Below are positions 42,596 to 50,969 of a DNA stretch of 64,000 nt, piece after piece. Origin of the DNA: GCA-2709075 sp964492555. Its GTDB lineage: Bacteria > Pseudomonadota > Alphaproteobacteria > MPNO01 > UBA2964. Location: NCBI GenBank assembly GCA_964492555.1, contig CAZBKQ010000003.1, forward strand, positions 79,987 through 143,986, given 5' to 3'. The position numbers were made by a program, and so were the translations under genes. Positions within the stretch are counted from its first letter, which is position 1. The number at the start of each line of letters is the position of its first letter. The notes below the pieces were generated by a model. That model was not told the DNA's origin, ran no database searches, and saw only the letters and a list, made by a program, of their open reading frames with translations.

Positions 42596-43384
42596 CTACA
42601 CCACCGGCGCCTTGCCGCCATCGACATTGATCGCCGTGCCGGTGATATAGCCCGCCGCGTCGGAGGCCAGGAAACAGGCGATGCTGGCGAACTCGTTTGT
42701 CTCGCCGATCCGGCCGAGCGGAATATTTCTCGTATCGACCATGCCCTGGAGAAAGGTCTCGTAATCCTCGTTGGGCTGCATCCGGTCATAGCGCCGGACC
42801 CACTGGTTGGATTTGATAAACCCGACAAGCAGCGCGTTGACCAGAATATTGTCGGACGCGAACTCATTCGCCAGCACCTTGGTCAGCGCCATGCCCGCCG
42901 CGCGGGTCACAGCGGTCGGCGCGCCCCGTGCAGAGGGCGCCTTCGCCCCGGTATTCAGCGTGTTGATGACCCGGCCCCAGCGCCGTTCCCGCATGCCCGG
43001 GATGGCACGGCGGATCAGCCGGACGGCGGCAAAGAACTTCAGATCGAAATCGGCCTGCCAGTCCTCGTCCGAAATTTCCATGAACGGTCCGGCGCGGGAC
43101 GTGCCCGCGTTATTGACCACGATATCGATCTTGCCCAGCGCGGCTTCGGCTTCATCGAAGGCCGCATCGGTCGCCGCGGCATCAAGCAGATCGCAGGGTA
43201 TCGCCGCGACCTTGCAGGGACCCGCCGCTTCGATCTCCGCCGCTGCCTCTTTCAGTGCATCGGGCCGGCGGGCCAGTATGGCGACATCAGCGCCCGACTC
43301 CGCGAATTTCAGCGCCATCCCCTTGCCGAGACCCTCGCTGCCCCCGGTGATCAGCGCGGCGCGCCCGTCCAGCCGTATGTCCAT
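42596..43384 (-). CDS. SDR-fold protein with substituted catalytic residues
   Basis: This 262-residue SDR has the NAD(P)-binding loop GGSEGLGKG, NNAGTSRAG and the C-terminal AGYITGTAINVDGGKAP. The segment expected to hold Tyr-x3-Lys reads TAVTRAAGMALTK, so Thr and Arg replace Tyr and Lys. A divergent group of SDRs shares this feature; whether they reduce or only bind is unclear. It starts at ATG 43384, 13 nt after the purD stop region on the same strand, so it may be transcribed with purD despite the catabolic neighbours. Confidence 0.82.
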   Translation of the reverse strand: MDIRLDGRAALITGGSEGLGKGMALKFAESGADVAILARRPDALKEAAAEIEAAGPCKVAAIPCDLLDAAATDAAFDEAEAALGKIDIVVNNAGTSRAGPFMEISDEDWQADFDLKFFAAVRLIRRAIPGMRERRWGRVINTLNTGAKAPSARGAPTAVTRAAGMALTKVLANEFASDNILVNALLVGFIKSNQWVRRYDRMQPNEDYETFLQGMVDTRNIPLGRIGETNEFASIACFLASDAAGYITGTAINVDGGKAPVV

Positions 43385-43397
43385 GATTTCGTCCCTG

Positions 43398-44672
43398 CTA
43401 TTTCCCGATCACCCGCCAGCCGATATCCCGGCGGCAGAATCCGTCCGGCCAGTCTATCGCATCGACCGCCCGATAGGCGCGACCCTGTGCTTCCGTGACA
43501 TTCGCTCCCATGGCGGTTACGCCCAGCACCCGCCCGCCGGTGGCGACGATATCGCCATTTTCATTCGTGCCGGTGCCGGCGTGAAAAACCTGAACATCGT
43601 CGATTGCCGCGGCGTCGTTCAGCCCATTGATCACGCTGCCCTTGTCATATGATCCGGGATAGCCGTTTGCCGCCATCACCACGACCATCGCCGCCTCGTC
43701 ATACCAGCGAAGATCGAAATCCTTCAGCACCCCGTCATGGGCGGCGATCATCGCGGGCAGAATGTCCGATTTAAGGCGCATCATCAGCACCTGACATTCG
43801 GGATCGCCGAAGCGGACGTTATATTCCAGCAGCTTGGGCTGGCCATCGACGATCATCAGCCCCGCATAGAGAACGCCCTTATAGGGCGCGCCTTCCGCCG
43901 CCATGCCTTCGATGGTGGGCGTGACGATCTGTTCCATCACGGTTCTGGTGATGTCATCCGTGACCACAGGGGCCGGGGAATAGGCGCCCATCCCGCCGGT
44001 ATTGGGGCCGGTATCGCCGTCCCCCACGCGCTTGTGATCCTGGGCGGAGACCAGCGGCAGGGCCGCCTCCCCATCGCACAGCGCGAAAAAGCTCGCCTCC
44101 TCGCCATCAAGAAATTCCTCGATAACGACTTCCGCCCCCGCCGCGCCGAATGCGCCGCCTTCCAGCATATCGGTGACGGCCTCTTCCGCCTGTTCCACGG
44201 TTTCGGCGATAATCACGCCCTTGCCAGCGGCCAGCCCGTCCGCCTTCACCACGATCGGCGCGCCCTGTTTGCGGATAAACGCATGCGCTGCGGCGATATC
44301 GGTAAACCGGCCATAGGCGGCGGTCGGGATATCGTGCCGCGCGCAGAAATCCTTCATGAAACCCTTGGAGCCCTCAAGCTGAGCGGCCGCCGCCGAGGGG
44401 CCGAAATATTTGATTCCCATCTTCGTCAGCCGGTCGCCGAGCCCCGCAACCAGCGGCGCCTCCGGTCCGACCACGACGAAATCCACCGCGTTCGCCTCGA
44501 TAAACCCGATCAGCGCGTCAATATCCTCCGCGCCGATGGCGACGCATTCGGCGTCCGCCGCGATCCCCGCGTTGCCTGGCGCGCACCACAGCCTGGTGAT
44601 CAGCGGCGATCCGGAGATTGCCCAGCACAGCGCGTGTTCGCGGCCCCCGCCGCCGACGACCAGTACTTTCAT
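43398..44672 (-). CDS. purD: Phosphoribosylamine--glycine ligase
   Basis: PurD ligates glycine to phosphoribosylamine in the second step of purine synthesis. The N terminus MKVLVVGGGGREHAL is diagnostic, and the ATP-grasp domain contains VVKADGLAAGKGV, KRVGDGDTGPNTGGMGAYSP and EYNVRFGDPECQVLM. The 424-residue length is standard. It is divergent from xseA across 76 nt, the usual alphaproteobacterial arrangement of these two genes. Confidence 0.97.
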   Translation of the reverse strand: MKVLVVGGGGREHALCWAISGSPLITRLWCAPGNAGIAADAECVAIGAEDIDALIGFIEANAVDFVVVGPEAPLVAGLGDRLTKMGIKYFGPSAAAAQLEGSKGFMKDFCARHDIPTAAYGRFTDIAAAHAFIRKQGAPIVVKADGLAAGKGVIIAETVEQAEEAVTDMLEGGAFGAAGAEVVIEEFLDGEEASFFALCDGEAALPLVSAQDHKRVGDGDTGPNTGGMGAYSPAPVVTDDITRTVMEQIVTPTIEGMAAEGAPYKGVLYAGLMIVDGQPKLLEYNVRFGDPECQVLMMRLKSDILPAMIAAHDGVLKDFDLRWYDEAAMVVVMAANGYPGSYDKGSVINGLNDAAAIDDVQVFHAGTGTNENGDIVATGGRVLGVTAMGANVTEAQGRAYRAVDAIDWPDGFCRRDIGWRVIGK

Positions 44673-44748
44673 GGATTCGTCCCGTCTCTTATCCCGATTC
44701 GCTTTTCCCCCGCCGGCATGCTGTCCGGCCCGTTTCCTTTAGCATAGA

Positions 44749-46296
44749 ATGCGAGTCGCCATGACCGGCCCCGATGAAAGCTCCGAACTGCCGCTGAGCG
44801 CCGCCCATAACGTCGCCGAATATTCGGTGGGCGAGGTGGCGCGCGCCATCAAGCGTACGCTGGAGGGCGAGTTCGGGCGCCTGCGCATCCGGGGGGAGGT
44901 TTCGCGCCCCAACTATCATGGTTCCGGTCATCTCTATTTCACCCTGAAGGATGACGAGGCGGTGATCGACAGCGTCTGCTGGCGCGGCACGGTGGGCAAG
45001 CTGTCTCTTCGCCTGGAGGAGGGGATGGAGGTGATCTGCACCGGGCGGATCTCGTCCTATGCGCGTAGTTCGAAATACCAGATCGTCGTCGATTCCGTCG
45101 AGCTGGCGGGTGAGGGCGCGCTACTCAAGCTGCTGGAAGACCGGCGCAAGAAGCTCGCCGCCGAAGGGTTGTTCGATGCGGAACGCAAAAAAGACATCCC
45201 CTTTCTGCCGGAAATCATCGGCGTCGTGACATCGCCCACAGGGGCGGTGATCCGCGATATCCTGCACCGGGTTTCGGACCGGTTTCCGCGACCGGTGCTG
45301 CTCTGGCCGGTGCCGGTTCAGGGCGACGGCGCGGCGGAGAAGATCGCTGCGGCAATCGCGGGGTTTAACGCGCTCGGCCCCGGCGGTGCTGTTCCGCGCC
45401 CCGATACGCTGATTGTCGCGCGCGGCGGCGGCAGTCTGGAGGATCTCTGGTGCTTTAACGAGGAAGTCGTCGTCCGCGCCGTGGCGGAATCCGAAATTCC
45501 CGTGATCTCCGCCGTCGGGCATGAAACCGATACCACCCTGATCGATTTTGCCGCCGATCTGCGCGCGCCGACCCCGACGGCGGCGGCGGAAATGGCGGTG
45601 CCGGTTCGGGCGGAGCTTTCCGCGCAAATTCTCGATTGCGCCCGCCGTTCGGTCAGTGCAATGGAACGGTTTCAGCAGGACCGGCGGCTGCGGATCGACG
45701 GTCTGGAGCGTGGTCTGCCGAGACCCGAGGCGCTTCTGGCTGAAGCGCAGCAGAGGCTTGATGGTGAAAGCGACCGGTTGGTGCTGGCGGCGGCGACCCT
45801 GCGCGGGCGTCTGTCGGAACGGGTGGCGGCGCTGGCCGCGCGAATCCGTCATCCACGCGATGTGCTGGCGCTATCGGAAGAGAGGTTGGCGCGGCTGGGT
45901 GGGCAGCTTGTTACCGGCGGACGCGCCATCCTGCGCGACCGGCGGCAGCGGTTGGACGGGCTCGACGCGGGTAGACGGATGGGCGCCGGGGTGGATCGTA
46001 TGCTGTCCAACGCCGGAGCGCGGATTTCCGGTTATGAAAAACTGCTGGAAAGCTATTCCTACAAGAATGTGTTGAAGCGGGGCTATTCGCTGGTTCGTGA
46101 CGCGGCGGGGCAGCCGGTCAAGCTTGCCGAAAAGCTGACCGCCGGCGATGCGGTGTCCATCGAATTCGCGGATGGCGAAAAGCCCGCGACTATCGGCGAT
46201 GGCGGCGCGGGGCCCAAACCGGGAAAGAAAGCGCGGAAGAAATCGCCCGGGCGAAAAAAGCCCGACCCGGGGAGCGATCAGGGAACGTTATTGTGA
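44749..46296 (+). CDS. xseA: Exodeoxyribonuclease VII large subunit
   Basis: XseA is the catalytic subunit of exonuclease VII. The N-terminal OB-fold (residues about 20-115) contains GRLRIRGEVS and HLYFTLKDDEAVIDSV; the catalytic domain has ITSP-like VTSPTGAVIRDILHR, IVARGGGSLEDLWCFNEE and SAVGHETDTTLIDFAAD. A coiled coil follows, then a short C-terminal domain and a basic tail of Lys, Arg and Pro. An ATG at 44761 is an alternative start. Its stop overlaps the next gene by 4 nt. The small subunit is at 240. Confidence 0.95.
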   Translation: MRVAMTGPDESSELPLSAAHNVAEYSVGEVARAIKRTLEGEFGRLRIRGEVSRPNYHGSGHLYFTLKDDEAVIDSVCWRGTVGKLSLRLEEGMEVICTGRISSYARSSKYQIVVDSVELAGEGALLKLLEDRRKKLAAEGLFDAERKKDIPFLPEIIGVVTSPTGAVIRDILHRVSDRFPRPVLLWPVPVQGDGAAEKIAAAIAGFNALGPGGAVPRPDTLIVARGGGSLEDLWCFNEEVVVRAVAESEIPVISAVGHETDTTLIDFAADLRAPTPTAAAEMAVPVRAELSAQILDCARRSVSAMERFQQDRRLRIDGLERGLPRPEALLAEAQQRLDGESDRLVLAAATLRGRLSERVAALAARIRHPRDVLALSEERLARLGGQLVTGGRAILRDRRQRLDGLDAGRRMGAGVDRMLSNAGARISGYEKLLESYSYKNVLKRGYSLVRDAAGQPVKLAEKLTAGDAVSIEFADGEKPATIGDGGAGPKPGKKARKKSPGRKKPDPGSDQGTLL

Positions 46297-47099
46297 GAAC
46301 GGTCGGTTGTTTGTTGATGGCGCTGCTGTGGTCCGGGCCGGGCTTGGCGCTCGACATCCAGGGTGCGTTGACGCCGGGCGGGCTCATCCATGTCAGATTG
46401 ACGCCTGGCGCATCCGCTACACTGAACGGAGAAGCCGTGCCGGTCGGAAAGGACGGGTTGCTGGTTGCCGGGTTCGGACGCGATGCCAAAGCCGAACAGG
46501 TGCTGACCGTTACCGCGCCGGGCGGGATGACTAAACGGCATCTCCTCACGCTGAAACCGCGTACATACAGAATCCAGCGCATCGACGGGTTGCCGAAGAA
46601 GAAGGTGACCCCGCCCAAGCGCGATTGGGATCGTATCGGACGGGAAGCAAAACTTCTCAACGAGGCCCGCGACGCGCGGTCGGGGCGGCGGGATTTTCTG
46701 AACGGTTTCGTCTGGCCGGCGAAGGGCAGGATCAGCGGCGTCTTCGGCAGTCAACGCGTGCTCAATGGCAAGCCGCGCAGACCGCATGCCGGAGTGGATA
46801 TCGCCGCGCCCACCGGCACGCCGGTTTTTGCGGCGGCGTCCGGTGTGGTGGCCCTGACACACCCCGGCATGTTTTTTGCCGGTAAGACCGTGCTGATCGA
46901 TCATGGGCACGGGGTCTCGACGATCTATATCCATCTTTTGGAAATCGCCGTGAAAGACGGCCAAGCCGTAAAACAGGGCCAGCGTATCGGGCGCATTGGC
47001 AAGACGGGGCGTGCGACCGGACCGCACCTCCATTGGGGGCTCGCCTGGGGCCGGGTCCGGCTTGATCCGGCTCTGCTCGTCGGGCCGATGCCGGAATAA
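46293..47099 (+). CDS. M23 (LytM-like) peptidase, secreted
   Basis: A 268-residue protein with a short signal peptide (GCLLMALLWSGPGLA). Residues about 145-260 are an M23 domain with intact zinc ligands: His and Asp in PHAGVDIAAP and HLHW near the end, GPHLHWGLAW. It should be an active murein endopeptidase or a carrier protein processor. The GTG start overlaps the xseA stop (GTGA), an arrangement shared with other alphaproteobacteria. A role in peptidoglycan remodelling is inferred. Confidence 0.9.
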   Translation: MRTVGCLLMALLWSGPGLALDIQGALTPGGLIHVRLTPGASATLNGEAVPVGKDGLLVAGFGRDAKAEQVLTVTAPGGMTKRHLLTLKPRTYRIQRIDGLPKKKVTPPKRDWDRIGREAKLLNEARDARSGRRDFLNGFVWPAKGRISGVFGSQRVLNGKPRRPHAGVDIAAPTGTPVFAAASGVVALTHPGMFFAGKTVLIDHGHGVSTIYIHLLEIAVKDGQAVKQGQRIGRIGKTGRATGPHLHWGLAWGRVRLDPALLVGPMPE

Positions 47100-47110
47100 G
47101 AATTGCGGGT

Positions 47111-48019
47111 TTAGGTGTCCGGCCAGCGGCGGTGCAGCCAGAGCCATTGGCCCGGCCGCTCGACAATCCAGTCTTCGAACAGGCGGTTGACTTCGATCAT
47201 CATCAACGCGATGTCCTGGTGCCGGTCGCCTGTTTCCGGCGGTTCAAGCGGCGGCAAAATGGTCGCTCGGAAACTGCAACCGCTTAGCCGTTCCAGCCGT
47301 ACCGGGATCGCCGGACATCCATTCCGGAGGGCGAGCTGCGCCAACGCTGGCGCGGTCATGGCCTCACGTCCGAAAAACGGGACGGGTATGCCGTCATTCA
47401 TCTTCTGATCCACCAGCATGCCCAAGCGGCGTCCTTCGCGCATCAGCCCGATGAGCTTTTTCGCGCCCGCGGGGCCCTTCGGAATGATGTCCGCTTCATC
47501 AAGGCGGCGGAAACGGCGTAGCAGCCGGTCCACCAGGGGGTTGTTGGCGGCGCGGTATACCTGCGCGTAAGGAACGCCGAGTTCACGCGATATTAGGGCA
47601 AAAAGTTCCCAGTTCGCGAAATGGCCCGAGAAAAATATGACGGTCTTTCCATCTTCGCTGTACTGCTCGAGGTACCCGCGATTGACCACTTCAATATCGC
47701 CGGTTCGCGCCCAACGCGCGATACGTCTGATATGCGGCATTTCGCCAGCCACGCGGCCAAGATTGTCCCACATTTCCCGCATAGCGGTGGCGATTTCCGC
47801 ATCGTCAAGATCGGGGAGAGCCCGGCGCATATTGCGTTCTGACCGCTTCGATACACCCAGCTTCGGTCCGATCTTGCGGCCGATCCACCCGCCCAACCCC
47901 GAAGCGCGTTCAACCGGCAAGGCGGCAAACAGGCTGAAAATGATGACCGCGGCGACCGCCTCAAGCGGATAGCGAATGAAGCGGAGGGCGCGTCTGAACT
48001 CGCTTTTGCGCTTAGCCAT
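47111..48019 (-). CDS. Lipid A biosynthesis lauroyl/acyl transferase (LpxL/HtrB family)
   Basis: A 302-residue inner-membrane acyltransferase that adds secondary acyl chains to lipid A. The active-site HxxxxE reads GHFANWE; a hydrophobic anchor (about residues 17-35) precedes it, and DQKMNDGIPVPFFGR is also family-typical. The ATG at 48019 is used because a longer frame runs back into lpxK. It overlaps lpxK by 8 nt and ends the lipid A gene block on this strand. LpxL versus LpxM specificity cannot be told from sequence alone. Confidence 0.9.
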   Translation of the reverse strand: MAKRKSEFRRALRFIRYPLEAVAAVIIFSLFAALPVERASGLGGWIGRKIGPKLGVSKRSERNMRRALPDLDDAEIATAMREMWDNLGRVAGEMPHIRRIARWARTGDIEVVNRGYLEQYSEDGKTVIFFSGHFANWELFALISRELGVPYAQVYRAANNPLVDRLLRRFRRLDEADIIPKGPAGAKKLIGLMREGRRLGMLVDQKMNDGIPVPFFGREAMTAPALAQLALRNGCPAIPVRLERLSGCSFRATILPPLEPPETGDRHQDIALMMIEVNRLFEDWIVERPGQWLWLHRRWPDT

Positions 48020-48977
48020 CCGCGAGCAGCCCTTCCAGCAGCGCCCCAGGCGCTGCGGCATCGCGCCAGCGAATACCCACGCGGAGCACGTCGATTTTAA
48101 CCCGAAATTCGGTGGGGATGCGCTCCAGATCCTTTTCCGTTGTGATGGCGGTGGCGTTCTCCTTGTCCGCCAGGGCAAGAATTTCCCTGATTTCCCGCGC
48201 TGAAAATTCGTGATGATCGGGAAAAGCTCTTTCGGAGATCAGATTGCAATTCATAGCTCGCAAGCTCTCAAAGAACTTTCCGGGCCGTCCGATTCCGGCG
48301 AAGGCGGCAAACTTCTTTCCCGCTAAATCTCTTATGTCGAGGGGAGCGATATCGGCCCGGATCACGGGTAAATCCAATTTGGCTGAAATCGAATGCTCAT
48401 CCTCGCCGATCAGGATTACCGCCTGAGCACGCGCGGTTCCGGCGCGAAGGGATTCCCGTAACGGTCCGGCGGGGAGGACCCGCCCATTGCCCAACCCGTA
48501 AGGTCCGTCGATCACGATCACCGAATAATCCTTGGCAAGACCGGGATTTTGAAATCCGTCATCCATAACAAGACAATCGGCGCCGGTGTCGCAGGCGAGT
48601 TTTGCCGTCGCGGCCCGGTTGCCGCCGATCCACACGGGGGCGGTGCGGGAAAGCAACAGCGGTTCGTCGCCCACTTCCTTCGCGGTGTGACGTTCAGGAT
48701 CGACCCGAGCGGGTCCTGTGACGCTGCCGCCGTAACCGCGTGAGAGGAAATGAGGAGACCGCCCGCGCTCTTTCAGCATTTCCGCCAGGGCGATTGCCAC
48801 CGGCGTCTTTCCGGTGCCGCCGGTCGTCAGATTACCGATACAGAGTACCGGCACCGGCGCTTTCCACGGTGAAATGCGGCGTCGGCGCAGCGTACCTACG
48901 GCCTCGTAAATCCAGGAAACGGGCAATAGAACGCCGGACAAAAACCCCCGATGCCGCCAGAATTCAGGCGGCCGCAT
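48012..48977 (-). CDS. lpxK: Tetraacyldisaccharide 4'-kinase
   Basis: LpxK phosphorylates the 4' position of the lipid A disaccharide. The 321-residue protein has the N-terminal membrane-associated helix, the P-loop GNLTTGGTGKTPVAIAL and the family segment FLSRGYGGSVTGPARVDP. VMDDGFQNPGLAKDYSVIVID follows, with the DDGFQ signature. It overlaps waaA by 14 nt and the acyltransferase gene by 8 nt, so the genes must be transcribed together. Confidence 0.95.
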   Translation of the reverse strand: MRPPEFWRHRGFLSGVLLPVSWIYEAVGTLRRRRISPWKAPVPVLCIGNLTTGGTGKTPVAIALAEMLKERGRSPHFLSRGYGGSVTGPARVDPERHTAKEVGDEPLLLSRTAPVWIGGNRAATAKLACDTGADCLVMDDGFQNPGLAKDYSVIVIDGPYGLGNGRVLPAGPLRESLRAGTARAQAVILIGEDEHSISAKLDLPVIRADIAPLDIRDLAGKKFAAFAGIGRPGKFFESLRAMNCNLISERAFPDHHEFSAREIREILALADKENATAITTEKDLERIPTEFRVKIDVLRVGIRWRDAAAPGALLEGLLADG

Positions 48978-50256
48978 CGTTGCCGCCCCTGGTGGCTGAC
49001 TTAATGTGGGGCGTGATTTTTTCGATCACGCGACCCAGAACGTCTTGCTGATCTTCCGCAATTCTCCGGGCTGCATCTGCCTGGCGTCCACGGGTTGTCT
49101 CGTCTTCCAAAAGGCGCGTGAGGGTGAGCGCCAACTCTTCGGCCGTTTCGACTTTGCGGGCCGCGTTGGCGGCCAGCATCCCTCCGGCGATAACCGCGAA
49201 ATTCACCGTATGGGGACCGAAGATCACCGCGCTGCCCAGCTTTGCCGCTTCCAGCATGTTCTGCCCGCCGTGGGGAACCAGCGATCCGCCGATAAATGAA
49301 ACCGGCGCGGCCCGGTAAAACAATCCCAACTCGCCCACCGTGTCGGCGATGTATATTTCCGTTTCAGAGGAGAGCTTGTCGGCAGCGGAACGACGGGCGG
49401 ACGCGAGGCCGGCGGCACGGGAAAGTTCCGCGATATTTGGGCCGCGAACCGGGTGTCGCGGAACGATGACCGTCAACAAATCCGGATATTTTTCCGCCGC
49501 GATCCGATGCGCGGCAAGGATGATTTCGTCCTCGCCCGGATGGGTGCTGGCGGCCAGCCAGACCGGCCGATCACCAATTGCTTCCTCCAACGCCGAAACC
49601 TCATCCGGATCGGCAGGCAAAGGCGGCGCCGCGAATTTCAGATTACCCGGCAACGCGACATTCGCCGCGCCGAGCGCCTTGAGTTTTTCCGCATCGCCCT
49701 CGCTTTGTGCAAGACACAAGGTAAAGCAGTCGAGCAATCTTTCGATGGCACGGGGGAAGCGTTTCCAGTTGCGGAAAGAGGTCGGCGATATCCGGGCGTT
49801 TACCAGAATCATCGGCAAACCACGCTCATGCGCCATGGTCAGGAGGTTGGGCCAGAATTCGGATTCGACCCAAAGCGCCAGGTCCGGTTGCCAGTAATCC
49901 AGGAAGTCGGCAACCCAGCTTGGTCGGTCGACCGGAACGAACTGGTGGATGGCCCGTTCGGGCAAACGATTTTCCATGATCCGGGCAGATGTGACGGTTC
50001 CGGTGGTCACCAGAAAATGGCATTGGCTGCGCATATCATGGAGCCGGTCGATCAGGGGCAGGACAGAAACGGATTCGCCGACGCTCGCCGCGTGCACCCA
50101 GACCAACGTGCTGTTGGGGCGTGGACGTGATGCTATCCCCCGCCGCTCGGGTGCTCGGGCCGGGTCTTCCTTGCCGCGCGCGCGCCGGCGGTTGAGAAAC
50201 GCTTCGATAAAAGGTTTGCCGAGCGTTGTGACGGTCCGATAGGCGGAGAGCATCAT
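48964..50256 (-). CDS. waaA: 3-deoxy-D-manno-octulosonic acid (Kdo) transferase
   Basis: WaaA attaches Kdo to lipid IVA at the inner membrane. The protein (430 residues) has WVHAASVGESVSVLPLI with the catalytic Glu, ESEFWPNLLTMAHERG and the donor-binding FIGGSLVPHGGQNMLEAA. The ATG at 50256 forms an ATGA overlap with the DUF374 stop; upstream in-frame sequence belongs to that gene. It is followed by lpxK, giving a waaA-lpxK pair as in many alphaproteobacteria. Confidence 0.95.
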   Translation of the reverse strand: MMLSAYRTVTTLGKPFIEAFLNRRRARGKEDPARAPERRGIASRPRPNSTLVWVHAASVGESVSVLPLIDRLHDMRSQCHFLVTTGTVTSARIMENRLPERAIHQFVPVDRPSWVADFLDYWQPDLALWVESEFWPNLLTMAHERGLPMILVNARISPTSFRNWKRFPRAIERLLDCFTLCLAQSEGDAEKLKALGAANVALPGNLKFAAPPLPADPDEVSALEEAIGDRPVWLAASTHPGEDEIILAAHRIAAEKYPDLLTVIVPRHPVRGPNIAELSRAAGLASARRSAADKLSSETEIYIADTVGELGLFYRAAPVSFIGGSLVPHGGQNMLEAAKLGSAVIFGPHTVNFAVIAGGMLAANAARKVETAEELALTLTRLLEDETTRGRQADAARRIAEDQQDVLGRVIEKITPHIKSATRGGNDAAA

Positions 50257-50966
50257 GCGTTTTGTGCCTCCGCCTTGGCCGGCATAACGGGCGGGACGCC
50301 CAGTCGCCGGTCCAGCCCGGCGGTCATGTCGTTGAGCGCGCTTTCGACACGCGCCGCCAAACGCTCTATTTCCGCGTCGTCGGCTTCCTTTGGTACGCTC
50401 ATCGGATCGCCCCACAAGAAAACACCACGCGAAAACGGCAGCGGGATCATCAGCCGATCCCAGCTTGAGACAAGCCATGACGGTTTTGCCGAATAGGCGA
50501 GCGGGACGATTGGCGCGCCGGATATCCGCGCCGCCTCGACAATGCCGCGTCCGGCCCGCATGCGCGGTCCCTGTGGCCCGTCAGGCGTAATGCCGGCGCA
50601 TTCTCCGTTTCTCAGGGCGCGCAAGAGCTGGCGGAAGACACGGCTGCCGCCCCGCGTCGTCGATCCGGCGATCGTGGAAATGCCGAGATGCCCGACCGTG
50701 CCCGCGATCAGCTGTCCGTCCGGATGTTCGGAGATAACCATGTTGAACGGCCGGTCGTAACGCCAGGCGGTCGCCGACATAAACAGCCGCCCGTGCCAGA
50801 AGGCGACGATAAATGGCTGGCCTTCTTTCAGGAGCGCTTCGGGAATATCGGCCGCTTCCGTCCGCCACCGTCCCGTCAGTTTGACCAGCCGGATATATCC
50901 GGCAAGCAGGAAACAGGCCAGTTTCCGGACCGGCGCCATCCGCAGGATACGTTTGCCGAAGGCCAC
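50253..50966 (-). CDS. DUF374 / lysophospholipid acyltransferase family protein
   Basis: A 237-residue membrane-associated protein of the DUF374 family, related to lysophospholipid acyltransferases. Key segments are FIVAFWHGRLFMSA (His-containing), ISEHPDGQLIAGTVGHLG and GITPDGPQGPRMRAGRGIVEAA. It may acylate lipid A or a related lipid, but experiments on this family are few. The GTG start lies 3 nt after msbA stops. It lies between msbA and waaA in the lipid A block. Confidence 0.85.
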   Translation of the reverse strand: MAFGKRILRMAPVRKLACFLLAGYIRLVKLTGRWRTEAADIPEALLKEGQPFIVAFWHGRLFMSATAWRYDRPFNMVISEHPDGQLIAGTVGHLGISTIAGSTTRGGSRVFRQLLRALRNGECAGITPDGPQGPRMRAGRGIVEAARISGAPIVPLAYSAKPSWLVSSWDRLMIPLPFSRGVFLWGDPMSVPKEADDAEIERLAARVESALNDMTAGLDRRLGVPPVMPAKAEAQNA

Positions 50967-50969
50967 GGC

